Source of the DNA: Bactrocera neohumeralis | Lineage: Eukaryota > Arthropoda > Insecta > Diptera > Tephritidae | Length of the DNA stretch: 64,000 nucleotides | Reading direction: 5' to 3' | Assembly (NCBI RefSeq): GCF_024586455.1 | Contig: NC_065923.1 | Coordinates: forward strand, 45,516,264 to 45,580,263 | Shown: positions 1-12,579 of the stretch, one piece after another | How the letters are laid out: every line of letters starts with the position of its first letter | How positions within the stretch are numbered: the stretch's first letter is position 1 | Position numbers and translations under genes: made by a program | The notes under the pieces: generated by a model | Seen by the model: only the letters and a program-made list of their open reading frames with translations | Databases searched by the model: none | Told to the model about the DNA's origin: nothing

Positions 1-979
1 AGAACATCCGTAAATTGAATTTATAGGGTCAAATGTTTTATAAATAAGATAGCGTTAATATAAACTTAGTAAAAGTTGCATTGGGATATGGTTGAATGAA
101 AGCTCATAGGAAGAAATAATATTTTACATACAATGAGATGAGTATATATGTGTACATAACTACTTGTATATATATACAAAAAATAAATGCAAATTAAAGA
201 ACAATAATAAAAAATATTTTAATACTCTTCGCAAAAGTTTCCCTTCAAGAGCCTGATATTAATAAGTTATATGCTATATTTATCTGAGCTATGCAATTTT
301 TTCCTCATCAAACTGTTGTCTTAGACAATAATCAGTACCAAATTTTGGTATAATACCTCATCAAATAAAAAAGTTTGCAACCACAAATCATGATTTTGAT
401 CGTGTATTATGTATGACAGCTACATCCTTTAGTAGACCGGTATCGATTCCAAAAAATGTGGAGCCTCTTTAGGTGAAAACAGCGTTTGAAAGTTTTCAAA
501 TTAGTATATTAAATACTGGGGGATTACTTCGCATATGTACAGACGGACAGTCAGACAGAAAGAAGTCGAATTAGCTAATCACCCAGATCATTTACTTTTT
601 TCCATCCAAAATTTACAAATACATTTTTTTTTGTGTAAAATATTTTTTGTTAGCTTGTGTTTTAAGGCAAAATATTACACACGGATATTTTTATGTAGAC
701 ACAACATGAAAAATTTGTTTATTAAAAATTTTTCAACGCTTGAAAAATACCTCTAAATATTTCCATATACGGATACCAAGAAAAGTATTTTTTTATAAAA
801 TTAACCACCCGACTACAAATCTTCACCCTTTTCGCATTTTAAGAACTTTTTCATTTTTATTTTATTTTAAGAATTATTTCATTTCGAACTATTCAGAATG
901 TAATGCCGCATGTTCTGTGCAGCTAAGGCCGGGCAGAGTATACATAATTATTGCCGATATTCTACAAAACACGGTGACT
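1..979. other. AT-rich intronic sequence of Rdl with a repeat tail
   Basis: No coding exon is visible on either strand. Around 535-600 there is a run of GACGGACAG-like units followed by sequence resembling the tail of the dispersed repeat at 26925-27675 and 59440-60115, so a short piece of that family probably lies here. The short open frames are AT-rich and match no protein family I know. Confidence 0.4.
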
Positions 980-1315
980 ATCGTTAAAAAAAAGGCCGGA
1001 ATTATGGGCCGTCGCATACTGCTTTGATTCTTCGTTAGTTTATCGCCGAGTCTTCAACGAATAGCGAACCGCAAACACCGTACTTGCTTGATTTAGCTCC
1101 TTGTGACTTCTGGCTATTCAGCAAACTCAAACGAAATTTTCAGAGACCGATTTGTGTCCATTGAGGAGAATAAAGTGATTCGCTAAACGCATTGGAGGCT
1201 CTTCCGGAAATTGACTTCAACAACACATTCGAAGATTGGAAAAAACGTTAGTACAAGTGTATTGGGGATAAATTAGACTTTGAGATTGACAACATAGATT
1301 TTTAAGAATAAATGA
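980..1315 (+). pseudogene. mariner transposase C-terminal relic
   Basis: Translated piecewise, this gives the end of a mariner (Tc1/mariner superfamily) transposase: a KRPELWA-like stretch, then TPYLLDLAPCDFWLFSKLK near 1078-1135, then the FEDWKK block near 1230. In mariners the Asp of the PYSPDLAPCDF block is the third catalytic Asp of the DD34D triad. Here the reading frame shifts several times and the first two thirds of the gene are absent, so it is dead. The sequence just after the coding end (TTTTTGCTCATAGTAGTA, near 1348-1365) recurs after the copy at 7600-8480, which places both in one family. Confidence 0.8.
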
Positions 1316-3838
1316 AGAATTTTAAATTAATAAACAAAGTCTTAGTATTTTTTGCTCATAGTAGTACTTAATGGTATTCTAAAAAAAAAACAAAACGATT
1401 AACATTTTTTAGTAACAATAGTAATGATAAAGAGTTATCGAAATTGTACCGGCAATGGGTAAGTTTAGCGTATTTAAACGGATATCTAAATCAAATTTAT
1501 TTAAATAATGCTAATCATGTAGAAAAAATGAAGTAATGCTTTGAGTAATGGTAGTGTTCAGAAGGTAATTCATGTGAAAATTGCTTAAGATAATACCGTG
1601 TTAGTGAGCAGTATTTGCATTTTTATATCAATTAAGAAAAATAATATTGGAAACGGATTAGTGAGGTAATGACATTGAATTACTTATAATTTCAAATGCA
1701 ACTGCATTCGAAAATTAATATTATGGAGTAATGATAATAAAACCTAAAATTGTGATTGAAGTATGTACAGATATTTAAATATTTTGGTAACAGCACTGTA
1801 ACTAGAATGGTAATGGTGGTGGTAATTGGAGTAGTATTTGGAAGTACAAATTATCAAGAAATAGTTTGCCTATAAATTGAAGTTTCAAATTTTAATTGAT
1901 AATACTTATATCTAGTATTAATAATACTTAACTTTAGCTATTTTCACTTCTTGACAGAACCAGTTGACCAGTTTTCACAGTAAAAAATTTGTAAACTTAT
2001 GCCGTTCTTGGTGGGGCTTTAGCTTTTAAATCGATTTAGACTTAAAAAAATTAGCATATAAATTGAACCTGACTAACTATTATAATAATTAAAATTACGT
2101 TATGTAAGGAGGAGTGCGTTTCTTGTTACCTCGTTTACCTTAACACCCCAAGCGAGAATTTGTGCAGAAAAATTGCAAGTAAACGTTGTGCACTTTTGAT
2201 TTATATGTGCGTTTGGTTTTGCATATACATTTAAAAAAATGCCACTTGCATGTAAATGATCGTATGCATGAGCTACGTAGGTTGAATGCATAAGTTATGC
2301 TAATATTAAGCAATGCATGAGATGCAAAGACTTACGCAAATGAATTACATTAGGACATGAAAGCTAAAGCAAGTGGTGTAAGGGTTAATGATGGCGCTAA
2401 TCTTCGTGTCTTTTATGTAAATATTTTCCACAACTTTTTCACTTATACAGCTATGAATTATTCTATGTAAATATGTATGTATTAGATTGTGCTCTAACCT
2501 ACACAATAACCTTGCTTACAAACGTACCATACAGCTGAATGTAGTAAATACTTGTTCCAGCTTGTAGTTTATGATTTAATGTCTAACTAAGAATGCATAA
2601 ATTAAATATTAAACAGTTCCTGTGCCTGTGCTTGCCTGGCAGCGAAACGACTACACGTGTTTATGTTAATATTTATGTATGTCAATATTTTTGTATGTAA
2701 AAGCTTGCACGCTTGACAACATATTGATAAAAATATATGAATGTCGATATGTGAACGTGTGTGCGTATTCGTGCGTTCATGTTGTCTTACACGGCTAGCG
2801 GCGCCTTTTACTCGTCATTACACGAAAAATGCAAACAAATAAAAGCAAAACTTAAATAACAACTCAAGGCCAAGCAAAATGTACAGCATAATCATAAATT
2901 TGCATTAAGGCAAAAATGACTGACAGTATGTTAGAAGCCTTTACAGGGTGTGAGCCACTAGTTGAGTGAGTTTATATGAACTAATGGAATAAAATGTTTT
3001 ACACGGCCAATTTGATTTGAGCTAGACATCTTTCTACGTACGTGTACGTTTGAGTATAAATGGCAATCAAAATGTTGATTTATTTCAGGCATAGAAAAAT
3101 TTTTGGAGATCACTCGGCATAACTGAATTGAAAAGTGCAGAGCTCATGCTCTCTCACTCTCTTTTCACTCTTTAATCATTATTTTTGGTTAGTTTATATA
3201 GATACTACTGTAATATCCTCAAAACAAGCGCCAATTCATTTTGAAAAATTTGTGTATTCCCTTGATACCGAAGGCGGTTAACAGGATGATCAAAGCAAAC
3301 AAGTCTAAATTGCTAGTAAAAGAAGTAATTTTTTCAGAAGTTTAAGCTATTGGCTCAAAAACAGAAATTATTATCAAAAGTCTTATTTCTTCAGTTATTA
3401 TACGACAAATACATCTAAGAAAGTCGTGTAAAAATTTTGAGTTAATCGGTCAATAAGTTTTAGCAAAATTTTCCTCACCAACTTTTTGAAAAAGTTCTGT
3501 TAACTTATACGCTCACAAAATAATGAAAATATTTCCCAGATCAACCCAAAAATGACAGAGAGTATTCTCAAAGATATCCTTATATAAGACAAAATGCAAA
3601 AAACATATTCCTTGAATTGCACAAGTGGATACAACCCCTTCACAGAACAAAACGGAAATGTCTGTTAAATATAAAACGATAAAAAATGGTATTACTAACT
3701 AACCACTAAACGTGAACTCATCCCTAACTTATTGCAATTTTTTCACGATTTCTTGTAGTTTATTAAATGCTATTTCTGCATTTAGGTAAAGCTAAATGAC
3801 CAGCGGCATTCTCGGGCTTTCTATTTCTAGCCTCTATA
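1316..3838. other. No gene seen (intronic, AT-rich)
   Basis: About 2.5 kb of low-complexity AT-rich sequence with only short spurious frames. No exon with splice signals and no transposon protein was recognised on either strand. Confidence 0.5.
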
Positions 3839-4500
3839 TCAGCTTTGAACTTGACTATGAGTAGAATTATATCTTTCAGTGCTTTGGTAGAACTCTGGGC
3901 TAGTGGTTGCGGCATAGTGCCACCTGACTATGATGGAGTCACACCCATGAGAGAAGGCTGACGGACTAATGTCGCAACTCCCCGTCCTGTTAAAACCCTT
4001 GCAGTCCGCAGGTTCTCTTCCCTCGTTATTAATATGGCACTGGTCGACTCTGAACTCATTGCCTCCTAAGGGCATGCAACAACCATCGCCTTGGCCTCTT
4101 AATGGGGATACATTCAGCATGGAGAAGCAAAAAAATAAAAAGAACGATGGCGAACAGGTGACAATTAAAAGTGAAAGTATGTGGAGCCCGAAGTCCACAT
4201 CTGTCCTGGGGGAGTGCTGCTCCTAGGGAGTCTGCTACCCCAGTCGCAAGTAGTTCGGCGTTAACAGAAGGTCGGTGGAAATAGATAGAAACTTAAACGA
4301 TATACGCGGCGGATTTGTTGGCCGTAGCAAGGGAACATCTGCTAGACTCATGATATGCTCTACAGTGGACAAGGGTAGCCAGGAAGCAGAAGGCAGGTCG
4401 CCGCTTAGCAGCCAAAATCGTGGAGCGCTACATTGTCAAACATGCTGACCAGGTGTATGAGCAGCATTCTAACTCACTTGAATAGGCCAGAAAGTCCCAC
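3839..4500. repeat. Unclassified GC-rich block, probably a relic of a mobile element
   Basis: This block is much richer in GC than its surroundings and is open for over 80 codons on both strands (119 codons on minus at 3839-4198, 85 on plus at 3969-4226). The minus reading contains RGQGDGCCMPLGGNEF and then several spaced Cys and His residues; no known domain is evident. The plus-strand stretch 4265-4480 looks like a second degraded coding segment. The sharp composition change inside an intron argues for an inserted element rather than a host exon. I cannot name the family. Confidence 0.4.
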
Positions 4501-7500
4501 ACACACAGCAAGATACTTACATTTAAATTGAAGTAGCCATTTTTTTAAAAACTATGGATTAGTTGTAGAGTTTTGTGTCATAAAGGCAGGTTCCATTGAA
4601 TAAATGTATTTAGCGCGACTCTAATGTTATGTTTAAAAAGAGAAGTAATTCTGGTCCTTAAGAAATCTTTCACAAAGTCTGTAATGAGCTGTGATTAATC
4701 AATGAAAGTTAATTTTCATAAGAAAATGCATTTTAATGATATTTGGAACATTCAGTTCGAACCAGGGAACTGCTGAGTGTTAGCCTACATATCAAGTTCG
4801 TTAAAAAAAAAAAATCTTACACGATATTGTATGCAATTTTCCTAATAGACCAAAGTATAATAGATAACTTTTAAAAGTAAAAAAAAAATTATAGTTGGAT
4901 GAAATCCATTTGAAGCGAAAAATAAAGGGAAAAATAATTTACGAGCGGTCTGAAGTTGGGAAGAGGAAGGGGAGGGGCTTTGTTAAATTCTCAAGGGTTA
5001 AAAACGGTTTATCTCAATTTCCAGCAGATTTACTAACCCCATAGACAAATATTGTATTGACAAGTTGCAGAAAATAAAAAAAAACTACATATTTTGTGTT
5101 TACACCTATTTCACATAACCTCAAAGTAGATGAGAAAAAGTTAAAACTTTATTTTATTTTTATCTTCCACTTTTTTCAAAGGCTTCGGCACCGGTCTATA
5201 ATTTATAACTTCAAGTTAATCGGAGGGAAAGTAAAATTAAACAAAGTTTATGAAAATTTGTGCAAGAAAAATTATAAAAAGAAAAACATAACAAAATGCA
5301 TATGTTAAAAAAAATATGAAGTTATAGATTTCAAAATTAATGGAAAAATATTTAAATTGGTTATTTCCTGCATGTAACCCTCAATTATTTGACTCATGTT
5401 TAGGTCAGTCTAGTATTCACCAAATTTTGTATGAACTAAGTAAATATTTGACTGATGCATTATACAATAAATGTGTATGACTTGATCATGCGCAAATTAG
5501 GAAATTTCTTTTTTAATTCTTTGTTGAAGAATGTTTGTAGTTAGCACATAATTATGTATATGTGTTGTGATTTATATACGGCATTTAACAGACGCACATA
5601 CATATACAAATATTGAAAACATTTAAAATACACAATTTTCAAATAAATAAAATATGTATTTTTTTCATAAATCAGTATTCACAAACACACACAAATATAT
5701 ATGTAAACTAGCCATTGTTATGCTGTTTGTGGTATTAAATATTGAAACACTTATTAATGAAGAATATATGTAAAAATAATAAAAGTAACTGTAACTTATT
5801 TGATGTAGTGTATTTGTTTAAATAATGTGTGAGATATTTATGTTTTTTGTTGTAATGAAAAAGTAAATAAGACAATAAGGGGTGTTTATGCATGTTGCAA
5901 GTGTTTTTCGTTGCTTTTCAATTTTTTTAAATATTTATGCTTTTGTATGAGTGTAGTTTTTTTAGAGATAAGTATCTTATTCTCTTTAAACAAGCATTAG
6001 TTAATAAATAAGTTTTTTTTTTATTTTTTTAAATAAATTTGATAAATGAAAGTATTTGTTGATCACATCTTCATTTGATCAAAAATATGTATATAGAGTA
6101 TGCGACAATTTTGCTGAAAAATAAACGAAAACTATTAAAAAATATTATCAAATGCGAGTATGATATTTTATGTCGTTATGTATTGACAGTATATAAAATG
6201 AATGATTACGCTGATATCAAAAAAACGTGTATACGCAATAAGAAATTATAAAGTAAAACAAGTAATGCGGTTGCACAAAACATTTCATTTAAAAAACAAT
6301 AAGGAAGAGAGATGACAGAAATTCAATTACACATGAATTAGAAAATTTTGAATAAAATGTGAGTAAAATATTTTTATATAGACAATCTTATATGTTAGTA
6401 TGTATACTTGTAGAAAGAGAGCTGGAGCTGGCATAAAAGTAGGAAAGTTGGATAGGTGATTCAGTTAGAGTTGGAATAGAAGAAAGAGAGCTCATAGAAA
6501 GTCATAGTTAGAGAAGGCCAATAGTAACAGCGTTAGTTAAAAGGATAGAATTATAAGTGACACAGATGAATATTTGTATGTTTGTTTAAACAAAACTCAG
6601 TTATTTAGGCAACAACAACTATTACGCTTTCATTGCAAATATTCCAAAAAAAAAACAAGTTCTCATATGCAAAAATGTTCAACTTATTTGTAGTTGTTTA
6701 CAAACTCACAGCGAGTACGTGTGTTAAATTTTCCATTATCAACATTGGCTTAGTGATTTAATGTATGTAGTTATGTTTTATATATTTATTTATTTAAACT
6801 TGCGCTTGCTCGCAAAGCGGTAGTGAAAAAACTATGTATATAGATTTATATATTTATACACGTAAATATACATCAATTAATTAAACTCCAAATAAAGCAG
6901 CTAATTAAAATTAGAATATATTAAATGTAAATTACAACAGTGTAAAATGCAATAAGTCGCAAAGGACTCGATTGCTTTTTAAAGAAAATGCAAGTTAAGA
7001 GCGAGAAGTGAGCAAAATAAGTACTTGAATAAAACTATATAAAAAAAATTAAATTTAAAAAATATAAATTTTTGTATAAAAGTGAGTGTGTTAAGTTAAG
7101 TTAAGTTTACAGAAATGTCCATACAAAATTATTATTTCGTTTTTGAGAATTAATTTATTTCTCTCTTTAATTAGTTAAATTTGATGATTTTTTATTTGCT
7201 CCCTAACAATAAAAAATGGAATTTTAAACCTTCATGTTTGCACCTCTTCCAGGTTTTGTGGCAATAAAGCTACAAGAATCTTAATAAAATATGGTTATCA
7301 GATTTGAGTTTGGATTGATGGAAGCACTAAACGCTAGTTTCGTTACTCATAAATCATGTTATTCAAATTTATGCAATGATATGGAAGGCATTTATCTTTA
7401 CGCTGATCTCAGCAGATTCGTAATCCTCTCTTCGGGAGAAAAGTGAAAAGTTTGTTTGTTGTCACTTAATTTATTTGCAGAAAACATATTACTGTGAGCA

Positions 7501-7595
7501 AAACACAGTAAGGCTTTTTAATTTAAATTTCGCGCGATAACCCATTCTTCGAAATATTTTTTTCTTGAATTAAAAATTATTATTAAATTTCTGAT
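4501..7595. other. No gene seen (intronic, very AT-rich)
   Basis: Three kilobases of AT-rich sequence with homopolymer runs and short simple repeats. No exon, transposase or LINE block was recognised. Confidence 0.5.
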
Positions 7596-8480
7596 GTGGA
7601 AACGTTCACAATGTTGGAAAAAGTGGTGATAACTGTTTGTCGCGTGCAAGTGTTTTTGATTGGTACAAATAATTCAAAAATGACCAATCACGTCCAAGAC
7701 TGCCATCAGCGTCATCTGATGATCTACACATAAAAAAATTAAAGAAATTGGTGCTTTAGTATCGGCGATTAAGAGGCAGAGTTCTTACTGGCATCGATGG
7801 AATGTCGGAAGGATCAGTGAAAACCATTTTGAAAGATAGTTTTTTGCTTATGTAAAGTGGTTCCAAAATCACTAAATTTTTTCGAAAACAGTGTCGTGTT
7901 AACGTCTATGAAACAATACACGATGTCATGAAAAGTATTATCACTGACTATGGGTCCGGGATATTTGATTACAACCTGAACACAGACTAAGAATCGGCCG
8001 AATATCGTGGCAAAGGTGAGCAGAAGCCGAAAAAACTTGACGTTGCTGGTCAAAAACTAAGGCCGACAGTTTTCTTCGATTATCGAGGTGTGGTGAGCAC
8101 CGAATATCTTCCGGCCGGCTGAGCTGTCAACAAGGATACTATTGGAGCGTTGTGAGTCGTTTGCGCGAAGCTATTCATAGAGAGTGGTAGGAATTATGGC
8201 CCGACAGCTCTCCGTTTTTGCACCACGATAATGTATCGCCCCATTGTGTATTGATTCTAAATGAGTTTTTCGTCAAATTTTATTTCAATATCGTGCCGCA
8301 ACCACCGTATTCGCCTGATTTAGCGCCGTGTGACTTTTGGCTATTCATCAAACTCAAAGGTTCGTTCCGGGAAAACCGTTTTGAGAGGTAAATCGCTACT
8401 CGCATTGAAGGCAATTCGGGAAATTGACTGTTTCGAGGATTGGAAAAAACGTTGGCATAGATATTGGAGAATAAATTAAG
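7596..8480 (+). pseudogene. mariner (DD34D) transposase pseudogene
   Basis: A degraded mariner of about 0.9 kb. In order, piecewise translation shows an N-terminal helix-turn-helix remnant, TVFFDYRGVVSTEYLPAG (first catalytic Asp region, near 8070-8120), LHHDNVSPHC with the second Asp (near 8217-8247), and PQPPYSPDLAPCDFWLF with the third Asp (near 8299-8350), then FEDWKKRW near 8435. Intact mariners encode about 345 residues in one frame; here stops and frameshifts interrupt the protein (for example TAG at 7854-7856 and a stop after the LPAG motif), so no active enzyme can be made. The 3' flank matches that of the relic at 980-1315. It lies in the Rdl intron after exon 3. Confidence 0.88.
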
Positions 8481-9200
8481 AACTTTAAAATTATGCAGAA
8501 AGCCTTACTGCTTTTTGCTCATAGTAGTATTTACTTTGAGTTGGTGTGGCATTCTATTTTTTTTTTCTTCAACGCTATTTTTATTTTTATTTTCGATCAC
8601 TTGTGTGGAAATAATTCATGAGCATCACAAAACAAAAACGCTAGGATGTGTAAAAATTTCAGTTATTTTAGAGGAAAGAGCTATGTATTTTAGGTACATG
8701 AAATATAAACCCGTGCTAGTGCGATTGTTATTACGGGTGGAAACGGAAACTATCTCAGCATATTTAATATGCATGAAAACATAATTCTCCCCATTTTTCA
8801 AAAAATTATATGTATAGTTCAATGATATCGAGATAAAATTAAACATTTTTTTTCGCAGGAAATTTAACTCTCGTGTTTTTTATCCCCACTGTATTTAGTT
8901 GATCACCGCTAATTTAGTATTTACTTTCTGTTTAATTGCAATATTACTTTATTTTTATTGTACGTAATCAAAATCATAGTAAAACGGAAATTACAAAATT
9001 CAACCAAATGGCAAACAAAACAATAAACACAAAGCACCACTTTTGACCTGTTTTGTATGGGTTTTATGTATATATCTGTAGCTGTGTTTGTAGTACGGTT
9101 TAAGTTTGTTATAATTGCGTACAAAAGTGTATTTGGTTACACAAGTATGCATGTACTTTGTATGTATGTACGAGTATTTAGTTTATTTTGCGATATGTAC
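8481..9200. other. Intron downstream of the 9.2 kb Rdl exon; no gene seen
   Basis: AT-rich sequence immediately 3' (on the minus strand) of the exon at 9201-9268. The intron begins GTACATATCG at 9200 reading down. No next Rdl exon, which should encode a DFTLDFYFRQ-like stretch, is visible from here to position 1, so this intron is longer than 9 kb. Confidence 0.6.
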
Positions 9201-9268
9201 CATGAGAACTTCCGAAACCGAACTGATACTGAGGACATACATTGTGACGCCAACCTCCACAGGGGGAC
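9201..9268 (-). CDS. Rdl: Rdl alternative exon 3, version ending VSEVLM
   Basis: Encodes the start of the extracellular ligand-binding domain of the RDL GABA-gated chloride channel subunit. Completed by the single G left over from exon 2, it reads GPPVEVGVTMYVLSISSVSEVLM, 23 codons and no stop. The acceptor is TGTATGTTCCAG directly before the exon; the donor is ATG|GTACATATCG. It is 68 nt, with entry phase 1 and exit phase 0. The other exon 3 at 14195-14262 has identical length and phases and differs by two residues (V/L and L/K). Since 68 is not a multiple of three, including both would shift the frame, so they must be mutually exclusive. Drosophila Rdl is known to have two alternative exons 3 with the same kind of small difference. 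This copy is the one farther from the promoter. Confidence 0.95.
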
Positions 9269-11590
9269 CTGGAACATACACACACACGTTTTTGTTGTAA
9301 TTGCAGCACATATACATATAAAGTTATAAAATTGTATAGTTGCTTGTTTTTCTTATAGTTGTTATTACAAGTTTTTGTTATTATAGTACGTTACATTAGT
9401 GAATTGTGTTTGGGGGGAAAAACATTTAATTTCCTTTTGCATTGTTGGACAAAATTTGCATTCTTCGTTGCTTTTAGTTTTCTGCCGTGGCTAGTGGTAG
9501 TGAATTGGGGTATGGATGTGTATTTGACGTTCAAGGATGTCGGGGCATTTTATATGTAAAAACCAAAAATCCAAAAAAAGTAGATATTTGCATAAGCCGT
9601 TAATTTATCAAACGCATATTGTATTATTTTATAAGCATAATCTCTTGTTACTATTTGAAAGCAGCGAAGACGAAGACTATGTCGAGACGAGTAGAGTAGT
9701 ACAAATAAATAAAAATTAACCGTTATCAGCATACACAAAATACTGTTAATGAAAGCGGTAGACGGAAGTACGTTCAAAGCACTGTAATATAAATACATAT
9801 ATTCAACTGAATTGATTTGTATAGAAAGAGATAAATCATATTGCAACAACTACATGTTCTTCTTGAAAGTTGTTGTATAAAATGTATATAATGCATACAT
9901 GTATATGCAATTATTAAGATTTTTTACCTTACACTCTATGCCTCAAAAGCACACCTTCCCATACACTAGTAGGCAAATGTTACTCATACGCACTGTACGC
10001 CGCTTTCACTAGCAATATTCAACCTTAACTATTTATATTTGACACACATTACATCTGCTGCTCACAGCTGCAGATTTTTTAACATATGTTCACCTATCAA
10101 CGTGTCATATGAATGGCAAAGTGTCGAATGAAAACCAAATCAATCTAAATTCTCTTCTTACTTTAAGAAAAAAATATTATTTTTTGGCAAATATTTGGCA
10201 GTTCATATCTTTATACATTTCTTGCTTTTTGTATATACCCTTTGTAACTTGTAAATGTGTCGATTTTGCAGATAATTATATAAAAATGTTTGTACGTAAT
10301 CATAGAGTTCGAAGAAAGAAAAATATGACGTGAAATTTTAATGTTCAAACATACTTCGAAAATAAGTAGAAGACAATTTAGATTAATATTAAATTAAATG
10401 GCAAAAGGTGTGTACACTAAATAAAAGTTTATACGTATATAATATATATATGTCATGAGGTACGTAGTGTAAGTGTATTAAAATTTTTCGTGCCAATATA
10501 TTGAATGCTTTTAATTTTGGTGAATCCATGTAGGAACAATTAGTCTATGTATATACTTCAGAGTTTTTTAGGCCGTGAATTTTAATTTGTGTAATGCAAT
10601 AATGACTGCATAAAAATAGGTAGTTATCGAGAAAACTTGGATGTGCGTTTACAAATGGTTAATGACGTGATCGTGATTATTTCTGAAATACAATAAATTT
10701 ATTTATATTTCGACCGACATTCGTGCTCTATAAAATATATTAATATAACTTTACCGAATTAACTGTGATCCGTAATTGTTAACGATTATTATATGGAATG
10801 CCTGCATTTGTGGAAATTCTTTAAGAAATAAGTATTATACTTAAATTAAAGTAACAACATCACTTTAAAAGCTTTGAAGCAATCTGATTGAGCAAACCTA
10901 ATAATAACTGAGATTTCTTTAATTGCCTTTCACTCTTTGTCAAAAATTGTAAAGATAATAATTTGGATTTTAAAAACTAGCTCCCTTTCTAAAACCAGTA
11001 GATACAGCAACAGTTCTCAATTAATTTTAATCTAAAAAGTGCCCTTTTAATTGAATTTTAACCTCATATAATCTTATAAATTTTCCAAAGCACATAACAT
11101 TATTTAAATCACCCAAATGTTTTTCACTGATACGAAAACTAGGTTAAACCTTATTTGTGTTCCTACATACGTAACTAATTTTTTTTTTTGTTAAAAAAAA
11201 ATTATATAAAATTTACAATTCAAAGTCAAACCTTTTAAAACATTTTCTTTGCACAATATTATGGTTTTATACACTCTTAATAACTGACAATAGAATGGGG
11301 AATAAAAACCAGATGTTGAAGAAGAAATTTTCGTAAGAAATAATCAGTTCTAAACACTACAAGTTTATGTATTAACCTGAAGATTTGTAGAAAATATTAT
11401 CAAGATATAAAGATCAATTGTTTGTGCGTAAATGTAAATGACGGTCAAAAACGCATTTGACTTTTAATCAGGTCTGATTATATGTATACTCAGTGAATCG
11501 AGGAGTGTCGACACATGTAAGAATATAAATCGGGATTTGAATTAATCAATTTCTTAGTAATAAATGTGGTTTACTATTATTAAAAAGTTG
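9269..11590. other. Sequence between the two Rdl exon 3 copies, first part
   Basis: AT-rich intronic sequence with no recognisable gene. A polypyrimidine-poor but CA-rich stretch (ACACACACA on the plus strand near 9277-9287) sits immediately upstream of the exon acceptor on the minus strand. Confidence 0.5.
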
Positions 11591-11860
11591 GAAGATGGAG
11601 TCAGGTGTAGAAGCTCAAGCAAGTGAGGAAAGTCCTTTGAGCGCCCAAACAAAACCAGTTTGAGGGCCAGCTAAAGTAAGATGACAAAACATCCCTCCAC
11701 AGAGTTGTGCGCTGGGTTTGAGACCCACCACGTATAAAACACCCCCAATAGAAAGTCCTCTCGACTAGCAAACACAAAACTCTACAAGTCACTCAACATC
11801 CCCGTCCTACTATATGGTGCAGAGGCATGGTCGATGACAATATCTGATCAAAAAGTAAGA
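11591..11860 (+). pseudogene. Internally deleted RTE-like LINE: leader joined to the end of reverse transcriptase
   Basis: Positions 11690-11755 (GAGTTGTGCGCTGGGTTTGA and onward) match the leader-like sequence at 36826-36890, just upstream of the endonuclease of the RTE-like LINE copy at 36796-38325. From 11756 the sequence changes to the reverse transcriptase C-terminal region and reads ANTKLYKSLNIPVLLYGAEA, matching the minus-strand copy at 48585-49104. The endonuclease and almost all of the polymerase are missing, so this is a deletion derivative fused at about 11755. Only about 0.27 kb remains of a multi-kilobase element. Confidence 0.72.
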
Positions 11861-11989
11861 AGAAACTTCATTTAACAGAAAGGCACGTAAATGTTTTTCC
11901 TTTGTTGTTAGACATGTCTATAATATTTTCCAAATATCTGTTTGTCAAAAGATTATCTCCGAGTTACACGTTTTGTTTCTTGTAAACAA

Positions 11990-12470
11990 GCAAAAGCGAA
12001 TTTTGTCGAGCAAAGTGTTTACATTTAATATTCTCATCGAGACGGAAATTTTTTGTGCGAACATGTTAACTATGTTGCTGAAAGCCTTTGGTGATCAAAC
12101 TATGTAGCAAAATTATGTGTATGAGTGGTGCAATGAGTTCAAAGCGAGCCGAGAACTCGTAAATGACTAACTGCGTTTTGGACGAAGATCGTCCTCGGCC
12201 GACGAGGGCCCCGTCAAAGATTTGGTGCTCATTTCGCTCAGCTCACACCATTTTGAAAAATGTTTTATATATCATATGCGTCAAGTATCGACTGGTTCCA
12301 TAATCACGCTAATACACCATGTAATTCCGCAACCACAGTATTCACCTGATTTTCTTAAGTGTTACTTCTAACTATTCAGCGAAATTCATGTATACCGTTT
12401 TGACACGATAGTGGAGATACGAGGACTGGAAAAAGCGTTGGCAAAAGTGCGTTTAAGCGAACGAATATTA
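11990..12470 (+). pseudogene. mariner transposase relic, internally deleted
   Basis: The N-terminal part gives MLLKAFGD then VYEWCNEFKASRELVND (near 12070-12165), the typical mariner helix-turn-helix with the YEW..FK.GRE block. The sequence then jumps to PQPQYSPDF near 12327-12355, the block around the third catalytic Asp, and ends with a GLEKALAK remnant. The central catalytic region is deleted and stops are present, so it is non-functional. Confidence 0.75.
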
Positions 12471-12579
12471 ATGTAAAGCAGATGAAATTTATTTGGAAGA
12501 ATTCATAAAAAATTTATTTCCTGAACTTTGAAATCTTTGAAATCTTTTAATATCAGTTTAAACACAAAATTGAAAGTAC

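Noticed and set aside
3969..4226. 85-codon plus-strand frame in the GC-rich block
   Set aside because: The opposite strand is open as well and neither reading has splice signals or a known domain; kept only as an unclassified repeat.
1..9200. Search for the next Rdl exon (DFTLDFYFRQ segment)
   Set aside because: No such sequence seen on the minus strand; the exon is presumed to lie beyond the left edge.
9057..9329. Plus-strand frames covering the 9.2 kb exon
   Set aside because: They are the mirror of the Rdl exon on the minus strand; the minus reading has correct splice sites and matches RDL.
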